From Pelobates cultripes (Eukaryota; Chordata; Amphibia; Anura; Pelobatidae): DNA of 64,000 nt. A program made the translations under genes and the position numbers. The first letter of the stretch is position 1; the number at the start of each line of letters is the position of its first letter. The notes beneath the pieces are model-generated. The model was not told where the DNA came from. It saw only the letters and a list, made by a program, of their open reading frames with translations, and did not search any database. This document shows positions 47,701-59,742 of this stretch, one piece after another. The stretch is from contig OW240916.1 in the NCBI GenBank assembly GCA_933207985.1, positions 312,156,767-312,220,766 of the forward strand, read 5' to 3'.

Positions 47701-49138
47701 GTTTATGGTCTTTTGTTTCATATTAAATATTTATTTTGTGTTCATTTCATGTAGTCTATGAGCATTTTACACTGGATATAACACCATTTTTGCATGTTAT
47801 ATTTAAATGTAAATATGATTCTTACCATTATGTATATACTGTGATAAACCTTACTGTATCAAAAGAACTCAAAGATCTTTTATACAATCATTGAAATTAT
47901 AAAGTTTTCTAGGTTTGAATTAGTGAGCATGTTCTTTCATATAATTTCTAGCATGTGCGTAACACTTAAATCACTGAGATTTAAATCACTGTGTGCCATG
48001 TAAACAGAGGACAGGTGTATGGGACAAACATTGCCTCTGAGGACAGTGAAAGTAACAAGATTGAATGAAATATTAGCTGCCGTTTTCTTGTCTGAGCTGA
48101 ACTCACTGCAGCAGCTTTATGACCTTTGGGTCTGCAGTAAACTCAGGAACGTCATATGCAAGAATTCGTATTAATATAAATTTAAAAGAAGATAAAAAAT
48201 ATTTTTTAATTCATATTTTTTTGCTTTCTTTTTGCATAAAAAACTATTAAAAAGATGGGTGTCAACTCCAGCCACTCAAATACTTTAAAAGACGGTAGCA
48301 AAAAAATCCCTTCACTTGTCTTTTTGCCAATAAGTTAAAAGGTATGCTATATAGTATTTGTGCAAAAAAATATAATTAATTTTACTATTCACAAAGGAAA
48401 TTAATGAAAAGGCAAGCATTTATTAAAAATTCTACAAATATCCTTATTAACCTTTCTCTCAATTTGTAGCAGATCTGATATTTAAACTCCAGGCCCTTAT
48501 TAACATGTTCTATTGAATTTGCAGTGATATAAAAACACGCTGGCATGCGGCACTTTCGCTATTGATTTTTACACGTGTTGAATTTAAGTCAGCTATAGCT
48601 TTATAATATATACGTGAAGAAAAATAATTAGATATTATAATCTACACCATACTTAATGCAGGAGCAATACAGTCCTCAATTTTAGAAAATAACATGTTCG
48701 GGTACTGATGACAAATGGATTTGGATATATTATCTGGCTGAAAGCTACAAAATTTTAAAAATCGGTTGTTTTAGTTCGTACATTTATGTAATGTTGGCAA
48801 CTGTTAAAAAAAAAAAAAAAACATTTTAACAATTGTCAAAAAGCACATGACCCTAGGGCAACACCTATATTCCTATCTGCAGCAAAATCTCCCTCTTCCT
48901 TAATCACAGGCATGATGTGTAAATTTAGTATACTCTCTCTACTACACACACAAAAAACACAGCAATGACAGTAAGCAGGGCTGCCTCAGGGATATTGTAG
49001 CATTTTTTAACATACAATTTAAGAGAAAGTAATTCAAACCTTTTTTTTTTGTAAATAATGACAAAATTAGGACAAGAGCTATGTATAACAGTGGGCATAA
49101 ATGGGCACATTGCATTAGTACCTTCTACATATGCATAC
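47701..49138. other. Unique sequence with a regulatory candidate
   Basis: No gene is seen. The patch 48430-48620 is listed separately. An A run lies at about 48806-48822. Confidence 0.45.
48430..48620. promoter_or_regulatory. Candidate conserved non-coding element
   Basis: Contains gcagatctgatatttaaact, cacgctggcatgcggcactt, cgctattgatttttacacgt (with CACGTG E-box) and taagtcagctatagc. It retains CpGs and lacks repeats. Conservation is untested. Confidence 0.3.
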
Positions 49139-49482
49139 ATTGATGGATGAATGGATGGATGGATGGATGGATGGACGTGTGAGTAGATGGGTGGATGGGT
49201 GAGTGTATGGGTGGATGATGGATGGATGGGTGGATGGACGTGTGAGTAGATGGGTGGATATGTGAGTGGATGGGAGAGTGGATGGGTGAATGGATGGATG
49301 GATGGGTGGACGGGAGAGTAGATGGGTGGATTGGTGAGTGGATGGGTGGATGATGCATGGGTGGACGGATGTGTGAGTAGATGAGTGGATATGTGAGAGT
49401 ATGGGAGAGTGGATGGGTGGATGGATGGATGAATGGATAGATAAACAGATGGATGGAGAGATGAACAGAATGGATAGACGAG
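49139..49482. repeat. GGAT-type tetranucleotide minisatellite
   Basis: Runs of ATGG/GGTGG with recurring gacgtgtgagtagatgggtg landmarks at about 49174, 49237, 49309 and 49364 (spacing 55-72 bp), so longer composite units were duplicated. His/Pro/Ser/Ile-rich minus-strand frames of 147 and 169 codons are products of this array, not genes. Confidence 0.93.
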
Positions 49483-52450
49483 ATAGTTGTATCATATTTC
49501 TGTACTTCACTTCCATGTGACTTTTGATATCCCACTTCATCTTCAAAAGCACCCTCACAGCTCATCTCTTTAAAGAGGATTACTAATGATTCCACTAATC
49601 CCAACACTTGCAGCTCCATAATACCCTCGATCAAGCCAATGTATCACTTATGCTCGTAGCTTGCTATGCGTCAAGCAAGTACCTGGTCTTTCACCTGCCC
49701 TTTCCTCTACATGGCAAGGCTCTCAACTTCTCGACTCTCAGTTTGTGTTTCCACTTTTAATATGCGCTATACTCTTAATTTGCTGTTTGTTTTCTTTTAT
49801 AACATTATGCTTTAGGTATACTTATATTTGTGTAAGCTAAATACACACACATATATAATAATTTTACAAACATTAATCGATGTAAAGACGAGGCACACCA
49901 GCTTGTTTGATGCAATATATAGTACACTTGCATACGTCACACTCATTCAGTTATAAATATTCCACAATTTAACGTGCATCCCATGAAACACAAAATAAGA
50001 ATTATCAGTATTTTTACGTAGATGCCAATTAGGCTGCCTCATTGCTTTGCAGTAAAACAATGCCCCCCTCTAGGTGGATTTTCATCTCACCAAATGTTGG
50101 ACTAATTAGGGCTTCCCTCCTGACCCAATTTTCATAATCATCTCTTCCAATTAAGCTCCACTCCAATCTCATTTGTTGGGAGATTACACAACATGGCAAC
50201 TTTAAAAGGGCGAGTAAGGAGATGCTGTGAGTGATTATACAGAATGTCCAGTATAGGAACAAGAAGGTAGGCAGTGGTGTCTTGCAGAATATGGGTAATA
50301 TTGTGCAAAAGTCAGTATCCAAAGTAAAATCACAATTCCATGTATCACTTTCTTTGTTATTATACTAAATCACAAGAAATGTTTCTACGTCTATGGTTTC
50401 CATATCAGCCATCATCCACATACAAACCATAGAATGTGCATTGTGAAGATGGATTTAAACCAATTGGCAAATTAGTGTGGCAGTTAAGATATGCACACCC
50501 CAAGTCTTCTTAAAAGGAATATCTCTTTTTCATTTTTTTTGCAAGTGAAATGTGTGATTTCAGCACAGTTTCACAGTAAACATACCAGAATTTAACATAA
50601 TACCCAGAGGATTATGGGTAAATGACCACATGAAGAATATTGAGAATAAAAATATGTTTCTAAAGCTGGATTGCCCTTTATATTAGAAATAAAAAAAAGT
50701 TCCTCTATAATTTTGCTCTCAATATTATTTTTTATATATTTAACTATTATATTTCCTTTTAAATGTATGACTGTATTCTCTTTAACCCTTAGCACTGGGT
50801 GGCTATACATGTTATCAACTACTCTTTTTTTGTAATACAAAAACAAACAATCAAAAGTGGGTTATTAAAAATTGATTTTCAAGTCAACAAAATGTAGTTA
50901 ACAATGCACATATGTGTATTCACACAGAGATATAATTAAGTTCATCGTAGTGAGAGTTTTTATATATCTTGTGTGACATTTTATTCGCTCTTTACATCTT
51001 GATAAATCACCCAGGTATACATGTGTTGCACTCACTGTTCAAAGCCCGTGTTCTGAAAGTAAAAATAAAGTCGCTGATATAAAAATGTAGCTGACAATCT
51101 GGTGTCACGGCCAATCTTTCCATAGCAAAATTGCTTGTTTTTCTGTTATCATGTGTAATGTGTTAAACTCAAGTTGGACCAAAATGTACATCGAGATAAC
51201 TAACTGAGAACATTGTAGCATAATTAATACTGTAACATGTCCACACAAACTGTATGCTGTTGCTTTATGCAATGGGGAATGAAAGGAAATGGCATTGTTT
51301 TCTGTTCTGTTTATTGAACAGTGAGTGATTCAAACTTTATATAAGCATCATCTAGTTTCTATGGTAAGCCCTTAGTGGAAAGATTTAGTCTACATAACAA
51401 ACCACTTGAAGTAAACTCCTTATAATCAAGAGGAACGAGCTTTCTGACCTTAATCACACTAATTTCCCCGATAATATCCTCTTTCATTTGACCAACTAGC
51501 TATATGCCTCGGCCTTTTATCACCAAGGAAACCATACCCAGTGTTCTTTGATAGTTTATGAAGTATGTAAATTGATGTAATCCAGTTCCTATCTTCATGG
51601 GACAACCCTCTTCCTTACTCCACTTGCAGATCTAAAGACATCTCTGCTCCGGTGATTTAGTCTTTGGAGAGGCAGTTGGGTTACTGAAGGGTCATCAATA
51701 CCTCAAGACCTCAGTACTCAATAGCAATTGTCAAAAAGTGCACCCTATCAGGCATTTCAAGCAGAAGAGCTCATTAAAATGCTAAAGGCTAGTTAATCCC
51801 TAAGGACATGAAAGAGCTTGAGATTTGGTGAATGGAGCACAATACATGAATTATTAAGGAAGCCGCATTGTCATACTTTGAGCAAATAATCTACTGTCTC
51901 ACAGAAGTTTATGTAAATAAACAGGATAAACCTGACAATGCAACCTCTTACATCCTTGACTTTAAAAAAACACTTTATAAGTAATAGCAATACATTTTAT
52001 GAGATCATTCAAACACATGTTTTTATTACCAGTATCTGAAATCCCAGTATTTTTTATTTTTTTATTTTAACGTTTATGATGGTTAGGGTCGTATTGCTCT
52101 ACAAAGCCAGCTCATATCTGGATCACAGGATGAACACTGTAAATTGGATTGTGAAGAAACATAGATTACACACGGTGGTTTATTCACACCAAGTGGGACA
52201 TGTTGGGGGGATTGTTATAAGATGTTAAATGTAAGCAGATGTCGCTTTTTATTATAATAGATATTATTACTGCTCGTTTTGGCTCTCCATGCCTTAATCC
52301 TTTCCGAGTATCCTTTCCTCGAAAATGCTCCCTATCCACTGGACAGGGGAAATCTCAAACTATACTAGAGTTTGTCCCACTTGTCAGCACACCGAGAACT
52401 GTTTTTTTCTGTTCTCCAATGTGTGACAGTTAAAGGTTATCTTCTTCCCT
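49483..52450. other. Unique sequence, possible regulatory patches at 50040-50240 and 51350-51960
   Basis: No gene is recognised. 50040-50240 (tggactaattagggcttccc, ctcttccaattaagctccac) and 51350-51540 plus 51760-51960 (cttgaagtaaactccttata, gaccttaatcacactaattt, gaattattaaggaagccgca) are repeat-free and homeodomain-core rich. They may be conserved; I cannot test this. Confidence 0.35.
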
Positions 52451-52474
52451 ATTAATAATAATAATAATAATATA
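52451..52474. repeat. (AAT)n microsatellite
   Basis: About eight AAT units. No L2 tail sequence adjoins it, so it is treated as a plain microsatellite. Confidence 0.85.
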
Positions 52475-53795
52475 ATATACTACACTCTTCATCAATTTCC
52501 CTATTTGGATAAGAAATATTATGAACCTTACTCGAGGCCCTATTGGAGCTATATATCTGTATGTATAACTTTGTGCAGACACCTTTTTGCATTTTACTGA
52601 ACTTTGGAGTGTATTTTTTTAAATCAGAATATGGTGTTCACAACCTTTACAACACTGTGATTTAAGTGTAATATTGGCTCGATTATACGTTACTACAGGC
52701 ATTAGTGCTTCTTTCATTTTTGTTAGTTTGTAAATGTATTTTTAATTTGAGCCTAATAATAGCTTTTTATATCTGGAATACAGTTTTTTTCCCCTTCATT
52801 TAGCATGTTGTACTCTTAGAGTACATCTTTTACAGTTGTTATTGTGAGGGACAGAGATAGGACCCACCAATATTTTTTTTTTTTTGTCACAGTAAAACGT
52901 GCTTTACTATTGTTTTACGTTCTTATTTTAAAATGACATGTCCGGTCATTAAACGTACCATTATTGATTTGTTCTGTTAACAGACCAGTACATCATGTAA
53001 GACATTTGAGCTTTAAATAAGGGTGAGTTTTTTTGCTTCAAATAAAAATCATTGGCTAATGTTCCTTTCCTTTTAAAAAACATACTAAGTCAAAAATAAT
53101 CTAAATTATAATCAAAATGACGGTGATGAATATGCACAGGGAGAGGTCGACAAAGATCCTGCTGATGTCAACCATTTTGCATACTTGCGCATACATGCGT
53201 AGACAAGCAGTTACTACTCCTGGCGAATGAGGGTGCCAGGAGTTGCAAAATGATGATGTCACTGAATGGATGATAGTGGAGTTTTGAACACGTTTATTTC
53301 TATATTGTACCCCCCTCCCTCCTCGAGACAGGAAGAAATGAAGCGTGAAGTAAAACCGAATCTGACAGGCACAAACGAACCCAAACCGTAGGTTTTGAGA
53401 ACCCTGCCAACAAGCCCACAATCACAATTAGTGTTCAATCTTTTAATGGTATTTACGGTTTAATGATCATTTTAGTCATACACCTTTTAATTTAACCCAG
53501 GCCACACCCTCTAGTCTCTTGAAAAGACCTTTTTTTTGTCTCAATAGGCTAAGCAGATTAATAGGACAATACCATCACCTTACCCATGAGTTCCCTAGAG
53601 GTAGCAGAGGAAGTTGAAAGATGTTAGCAGAAGGTTTTTGTGTTTTGGACAATAGGAAGGGTGTTTTTTTTTTATTTAGTTCTTTGCAGTCGTTTTCCAT
53701 TAGTAACAGACACCTTGACTCAAATCCCTTAGACAAACACTGCAATGCTTCCCTGGGAGAGGATTTAGCCACCCTTTTGTTCTCTCATTTACTTA
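52475..53795. other. Intergenic sequence, nothing identified
   Basis: No gene is seen. The 106-codon minus-strand frame at 53101-53421 lies partly in a GC-richer patch (53190-53400) but has no domain or splice support. Confidence 0.45.
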
Positions 53796-53865
53796 TTAAA
53801 AGAGACGCTCCACACACCATAACGACCTATGCTCTTTGCATAAGCTATGGTGTTAGGAGTTTTTT
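53796..53865. mobile_element. T2-like MITE end with hairpin
   Basis: TTAAAAGAGACGCTCC at 53796, then caccataacgacctatg...cataagctatggtg as an imperfect hairpin, equivalent to the module at 31343 and 63199. The rest of the element is missing. Confidence 0.55.
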
Positions 53866-54220
53866 TTTTTGCCCTGCATACCATTGCTTAGAAGAGCAGT
53901 AATTTGTACAAATCACAGCAGATATAACTCTGCCCCTTATCCTTCTAGTGTCAAACAAGGTTTCTATATTTCCTGCTAACACAGTACAAATACTTGTACA
54001 GTACATTCTACATAGCTGCACAATACTTGCAAGTCTTTATCTCCTTGCTTCATCTGCCAAAGACAGCCAATGTTACGGATGCATGAACACAACTGTGAGT
54101 GGGTCTTTCGATAGCGTGATAGCAGTTGCTTAATGGATGATATCAGCTTATCCAGAAGTTCTACTCATATTATAAATGGGACTGTTCTTGGGACCTGAAG
54201 TACTGGACAGAAATGTCAAA
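53866..54220. other. Intergenic sequence, nothing identified
   Basis: No gene or repeat is recognised. Confidence 0.5.
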
Positions 54221-54253
54221 AAATGAAATGAAATGAAAAATGAAATGAAATGA
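54221..54253. repeat. (AAATG)n pentanucleotide repeat
   Basis: Two blocks of aaatg units separated by an AAAA interruption. A simple repeat with no gene nearby. Confidence 0.85.
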
Positions 54254-54577
54254 CAAAAATAAGAGGCTCCTGATTGGTGGAGCTCTACGCTGCTGATTGT
54301 TGTAGACTGGGAGCAACAAGAACATTAAATTAGGGGAATGTCATAAATCACCAACTTTATCACAAAAAAAGATAAAGTAAAATAATGGAAAAACATTAAA
54401 TCATTAGAAGTTGTTAAAAAGTTTAGATGGAGGAGATGGCAAAGATCGGATCAGACTCTATGACTCTAATATACTGTTTATTTTTTATTTAATATCTCCT
54501 GATAATAATTTTCTTTTGTATACAAAAACAGTAAAAAATTTTTAGATATAACATATATCCAATTAAACATCCAATTA

Positions 54578-54695
54578 AGAAATAAATAAATAAAAAAAAA
54601 TAATAAATAAAAAAATAAATAAAAAATAAATAAATATATATAAAAATATATATTTATTTATTTATTATTTATTTATTTATTTATTATTTTATCAT
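54578..54695. repeat. AT-only fold-back: (AAAT)n facing (ATTT)n
   Basis: About 70 bases of aaataaat/taataaat units are followed, across a tatatataaaaatatatat centre, by complementary tttatttattattt units. The two arms could pair into a long AT hairpin. Confidence 0.85.
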
Positions 54696-55310
54696 ATATA
54701 TAATGATCTCAACTCCCAGCATTGTATATTGTAATATACTGTTTATTTATAATTATTTTATAATAATATATAATATATATTTATACAATATATATAATAT
54801 TATATTTTCCTGTTTATATACTTACTTGTCTATAAAAATACACACGTCCTACTTTTTTATATTACTTATTTTGTGTAATTGGTTGATATTTTGATTATCT
54901 GACTACTTTCTGCCTACAAATAAAAATAATAAAAACAAAAAGTGGAGCAGAAATTAATTTGTGATCCAAGTGCATTAGGAAATAATGTCTAAAATGATGG
55001 GTGATCTACATGGAATATTGATAATGTACGTACTGCAGGGTTGCAGCTTGTCAAAGAATAAATCTGGAATTTCTGTATATAAAAATTAAAAAATACCAAT
55101 AGGATATTCCCAGGTTTCCTGGGTACATAACATGTCTTCATGCTGATGTGCATAAGTTCTTATGCCATAGTCAATTAACTATTAAAAGCAGGTCCTCTGG
55201 GAAACCTAAGTTAACTTATTTGCTTCATGCAGTATATGAATTCTGTATACTGCAAGGCAGATCTCTTTCTTTTAATTTCTAAGTATCAACACGAAGTAAT
55301 AGATCTAAAT

Positions 55311-56388
55311 AATCTTGGTAATGGTGAACATGTTGGATCTGGTAATCTTGGTAATGGTGAACATGTTGGATCTGGTAATCTTGGTAATGGAGGACATGTT
55401 GGTTCAGGTAATTTTGGTAATGGTGAACTGTTGGATCTGGTAATCTTGGTAATGGAGGACATGTTGGTTCAGGTAATTTTGGTAATGGTGAACTGTTGGA
55501 TCTGGTCATTTTGGTAATGGTGAACTGTTGGATCTGGTCATTTTGGTAATGGTGAACTGTTGGATCTGGTCATTTGGGTAATGGTGAACATGTTGGATCT
55601 GGTCATTTTGGTAATGGTGAACTGTTGGATCTGGTCATTTTGGTAATGGTGAACATGTTGGATCTGGTCATTTTGGTAACGGTGAACATGTTGGATCTGG
55701 TCATTTGGGTAATGGTGAACTGTTGGATCTGGTCATTTTGGTAATGGTGAACTGTTGGATCTGATAATTTCAGGAAAAGATGAAGATGTTGAATCTGGTG
55801 ATTTGGGATGTGGCTATGATATAACTAGTAATCTTGGTAATGGTAGACATGTTGGGTCTGGTAATCTTGGCAAAGGTGGACATGATATAACTGGTAATCT
55901 TGGTGAATGTGGAGTTGATGTAACTGTTATCTTGGTAAAGGTGGTCATGATATAACTGGTAATTTTGGTAGAAGTCATGATATACATGGTAATCTTCGTG
56001 AAGGTGGACATGATATAATTGGTAAATTGGTAAAGGTCATGATATAACTGGTTATTTTGGTAGAGGTCATGATATAACTGGCAATCTTGGTGAAGGTGGA
56101 CATGGTGTAACGGGTAATCATGGTGAAGGTGGACATGATAGAACTGGTAATTTTGGTAGAGGTCATAATATAACTGGCAAGCTTGGTAAAGGTCATGATA
56201 TAACTGGTAATTTTGGTAGAGGTCATGATATAGCTGGCAATCTTGGTGGAGGTGGACATGATATAACTGGTCATCTGGGTGAACGTGAACATGATGTAAC
56301 TGGTAATCTTGGTGAAGGTGAACATTAAATAACTGGTAATCTTGGTAAAGGTGGATATGATGTATCTGGTAACCTTGGTAATGCCAGC
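55311..56388. repeat. Minisatellite with 30-33-bp units, two subtypes
   Basis: The first block (55311-55772, about 14 units) is based on ggtaatcttggtaatggtga plus acatgttggatct, 33 bp, with many 32-bp variants that lack one base. The second (55778-56388, about 19-20 units) is based on ggtaatcttggtgaaggtgg plus acatgatataact, 33 bp, with a 30-bp variant. Units of 33 bp keep the frame, so the first units read as an 11-residue Gly/Asn-rich repeat (NLGNGEHVGSG) on the plus strand. The second block reads as His/Tyr/Leu/Gln-rich repeats in a 198-codon frame on the minus strand. The 32-bp units break the plus frame. No start, splice or signal context supports a gene. Confidence 0.95.
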
Positions 56389-58097
56389 TAGTTACTTTTT
56401 TAAACATCACACATAAACAATTGTTTGAAAATCAATTAACGTCTTTGACTTTCAAACCAATATTTGCCAAAGATCGCGAATAGTTAATATAAACAACTCA
56501 TAAAATCGGAAGCAGGATATGTGTGATTTGTTTTTTCCCTATACAGACTTTAATTATTACTTCATATAATTATTCATCCTGTGCAGAGAACTGCAGGGAC
56601 ATGCAGGAGAAAGCTGAGTGCAGATGCACAGTAAGTGCTGTGTCAGTAAGCCAGACAAGGTCACCAATTCCTAAAAACCTCAGCTGTGACAAGTTATCAG
56701 CACACAATGGCCTAGTTTAACTAAAGGTTACACATTAAACTCCAATTATAAATAAAGAGTGGTTCAGCACAGTCAGATGATAGCAGGTTTCTACCAATCG
56801 TGAGATTTTATGCCCTGTACTAGTGGAACATGCTGGTTGTAATGCAAAGACACTGCTTTGACAAAGGCAACTCTAAATTTTTGTACTTGGGCACACATTT
56901 TATTTCACATCCTCCACTGAGTAGTGAAGACTGGTTCAGAGGGGCAGTGCTCCCCCTCACAGTTTTTGCAGCTATAAAAAATAAAATGAAATGTATTGAC
57001 GGCGAATGATATATGTGTATTCTAAATATGACATTTTGTGTCTGTAATAATCAGTTACGCAGGTTACACCCCTCCTCCCCCACTTTATATTAACAGGGAG
57101 ATCAATCTAATGATCATATCAAAACTTAGGGCATTTTTGAAAAATGCTCCATATCCTGGGTGTAGACCCCTCACATACGCTTTGTCTTCTCTAACAGAAT
57201 TTCTGATATCATCCATTGGGCTTGCGTGGAATGCCAGGTGCTGGACAACCTACAAGACAGGACTACTCTGTCTTCTAGGGCTGTCACATATCACTTATGC
57301 AATCTGTTGGACTGTCCGTGAAAGGAGCTGCCTTGCAGAATTCATAAGGGGCAGGAACAAAATCAGTTAATCAGAGAGAAAATTTCATAAGAATGCAAAT
57401 GTAGATGTATGAATGATATGTACTCCAAGGCATCTACTGTCTGTCAGCATATAGAAGTGATTTGTTTGAAGGAAAACATGGAGCCCCTGACAAGCCTATG
57501 CATACATAGCTCCCTACTATTCCAGATGACATTTTGGAATACAAACCTGGCCTACCAACTCTTCCTATACCTGTGCTACATAAGACCCAATCTGTTGCTA
57601 ACAGTCAAGTTTATTATATTACTTGCACATTTTTACAGTAAGAATTTCCTGTATATTTCCTCGGCAGCTGGTTAGTATATTGGTTGAGCGCACAGGATGC
57701 AAATATTTACCAGTGCTGAAAGAGCAGCAGATCTTTTTAAAAGGGTTGTTAGTGAAGCATACTATTTTCTGGTGAATAGAAGAGGTTAATCCAGGGATTA
57801 ATCTAATTGCCCTTTAGAGTCAGGAAGGAATTTCTATTTCTCCCCATTGATCCAAAATTGACAATGGTTTTAATGGGGGTGTTTGTCTTTTCTGGTCCAG
57901 TGGGGAGGGTGGGGAGGGGTGGGGGGGGTGGGAAAGGGGTGAATTTGATTGATTGGTGACATGAATTAACTATGCTCATTAAATACTCTGCACTCAAGGA
58001 ATTATTTTAAATCTTATTTTTGAAAAAGAAAAATGAAAATGTATTGAATACTTACAAAGGACATTTAATTCTATTCTTTAAACAACCGTAGGTAGAT
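56389..58097. other. Intergenic sequence, no gene confirmed
   Basis: The 110-codon frame at 57038-57370 and the 88-codon frame at 57409-57675 have no recognisable domain. The stretch from about 57795 (gattaatctaattgcccttt, gtcaggaaggaatttctatt) resembles a dispersed vertebrate repeat, recalled from memory and unbounded here. A gcacagtaagtgctg donor-like site at about 56627 is not matched by a convincing acceptor and frame. Confidence 0.4.
57902..57939 (+). other. G-run tract with G-quadruplex potential
   Basis: Six runs of at least three G separated by one to three bases (ggggagggtggggagggg, then gggggggg, ggg and gggg). This satisfies the usual G3+ N1-7 pattern. No promoter is recognised beside it. 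Confidence 0.85.
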
Positions 58098-58405
58098 GCA
58101 CTGTGTAGGTTAGGTTACAGATCGTTATACTGGGTGGGTTTTTATTATTAAAGGGGCACTCGAAGGCTCACACACACGTTGGACATGCTGTGTAAGTTCG
58201 ATTACAGTTAGCTATGCTACTCTTAAAGGGACACGCCAACCACCAACACGTTATGTGCACTGTGTAAGTTAGGCTATAAGTATTTATATTCGGTGAATTT
58301 ATACTCGTAAAGGGGCCCACCAACCCCCAACATGTGATGTATACTGTGCAGGTTACAGGTAATTATACTGAGTGAGTTATTATGAAAAAAGGGACAGTCC
58401 ACGCA
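58098..58405. repeat. Tandem array, about four units of 70-88 bp
   Basis: Units begin at about 58098, 58187, 58257 and 58343 with gcactgtgtaggttaggtta or variants (gctgtgtaagtt, gcactgtgtaagttaggc, actgtgcaggttac). Each contains a taaaggggcac/cttaaagggacac segment followed by accaacacgt-like sequence. The second unit is shorter, from internal deletion. The units are clearly diverged, so the array is old. Confidence 0.85.
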
Positions 58406-59662
58406 ACCCAAGGGCTCCATCTGGAGGGGAAATGGTTGACAAGATAAGAACACCCAGCTGTCCTGCCAGGGTTCTGTTTCCCAGAGGTACTCCAGTCCTC
58501 GTTCTGCTTCCCAACGGCCTGCTAGATCAGAGAGAAAGGAGTTTACGCAACAGTGCATGCTTATTTCAGATAGCATTCGTAAAATGAAAAAGTAGTACGT
58601 GAAAAGAGAAATGCTTTTATTCCCCTGTCCAAACTGTTACAAGAACCTGCTAATCAATGTGTGATACTCTTCTGCAAAGTTTTCTGGAAAGTATGCCAGC
58701 ATGAAAAAAAACAAAACAAAAAAAAAACCTCATAGACTGAGTCACTTTGATTTTCTCTCGGAATGCTGAAACAGGAAGCATAGTTGAATCCTTTCCAATC
58801 ATGCCAGGAAATAAATTCAGATGGTTTTAAATTGGAAATTCTTTAAAGAACAGATGTTTGAAAAGTGGTCAGTGGGTCAGCGAAAAACACAAAATAAAAA
58901 TATTCCTCGTGAATTTATGTTTTTCCGTTCAAAGCGGGAGGAAGTGTTTTATAAATGTCATAGGTAATTGTGTGATAACTCTGCCAGGATCGTTTAATGA
59001 CAGGCATGTCTGTACAGTGGTTATCAAGTACGGGTTTGATGTATCTGTAAGCAAAACTAATTTGACAACAAATTCTGTAATTGATCTTAAATTTATTCTT
59101 TTAATCCAGTTTGCAGCAAATTGATGCTACAATACAGCTAGTGATGATCTTATTTTTTAAACTACATAAGAGTTACGTTGTACTAAGATGCTCAGTAAAA
59201 TAGTCTCATTTAAAGGGACGTTTTGAAATCACTTTTTGAACAATGAAGCACATTTGATCCACTGCCGAATCTCCAAGCATTTAGAGTTTTTAGTAAATCT
59301 ACACATTTTGATACCCTTATTTATTTACGATTTCCTAAAACACCAGATACAATCGGAATGTTATGATCCTGATCCAAAGCAGCACATTGCAGCCAGTGGT
59401 GCTGGTGAATGATATAACCACTTACACGCTCGAAACCTAGCGCCATGTTTTGTGATTTTTTTTTTCTAACTACAAAAGGTTTTTTTTAAATAATAATTTT
59501 AACAGGTTTAATATACATCATAGAAAGCTGTGAGAGAGCCTGCTCAAGTTAATTAAGGTTTTCTAATAGACACTCAATTTACACAAATATGTATGTCCAG
59601 GGAGAAACAATGCTTCCTGAGTTGTGACATCACTGATCAGGCTGGGGTTAGATATAAGTGAT
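58406..59662. other. Intergenic sequence, possible element at 58860-59110
   Basis: No gene is seen. 58900-59110 is repeat-free with ctctgccaggatcgtttaat and ctgtaattgatcttaaattt. A lone T2-like TTAAAGGGACG end lies at 59210. Nothing further is supportable. Confidence 0.4.
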
Positions 59663-59742
59663 TTAACCCCTTAAGGACCAAACTTCTGGAATAAAAGGGA
59701 ATCATGACATGTCACACATGTCATGTGTCCTTAAGGGGTTAA
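59663..59742. mobile_element. Complete 80-bp palindrome MITE (TTAACCCCTTAAGGACC)
   Basis: Starts TTAACCCCTTAAGGACC and ends GTCCTTAAGGGGTTAA, with centre atcatgacatgtcacacatg. TTAA at both extremes may be the target duplication. It is far too short to encode anything. A deleted copy is at 40520-40576. Confidence 0.88.

Noticed and set aside
49115..49634. 147- and 169-codon frames rich in His, Pro, Ser and Ile
   Set aside because: Both are read from the GGAT array in different frames, which a true gene would not show.
55311..56388. CRISPR-like regular repeats
   Set aside because: Units are contiguous with no unique spacers, and the sequence is vertebrate.
55814..56410. 198-codon minus-strand open frame rich in His, Tyr, Leu and Gln
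   Set aside because: It is the translation of a 30-33-bp minisatellite lacking stops; there is no start context, signal or splice sites, and the plus strand is equally repetitive.
56569..56640. Exon with gcacagtaagtgctg donor
   Set aside because: The frame before the donor is short, no convincing acceptor is positioned upstream, and no protein family is recognised.
57038..57370. 110-codon plus-strand frame
   Set aside because: No recognisable domain, repeat or splice context; this length is expected by chance in 64 kb.
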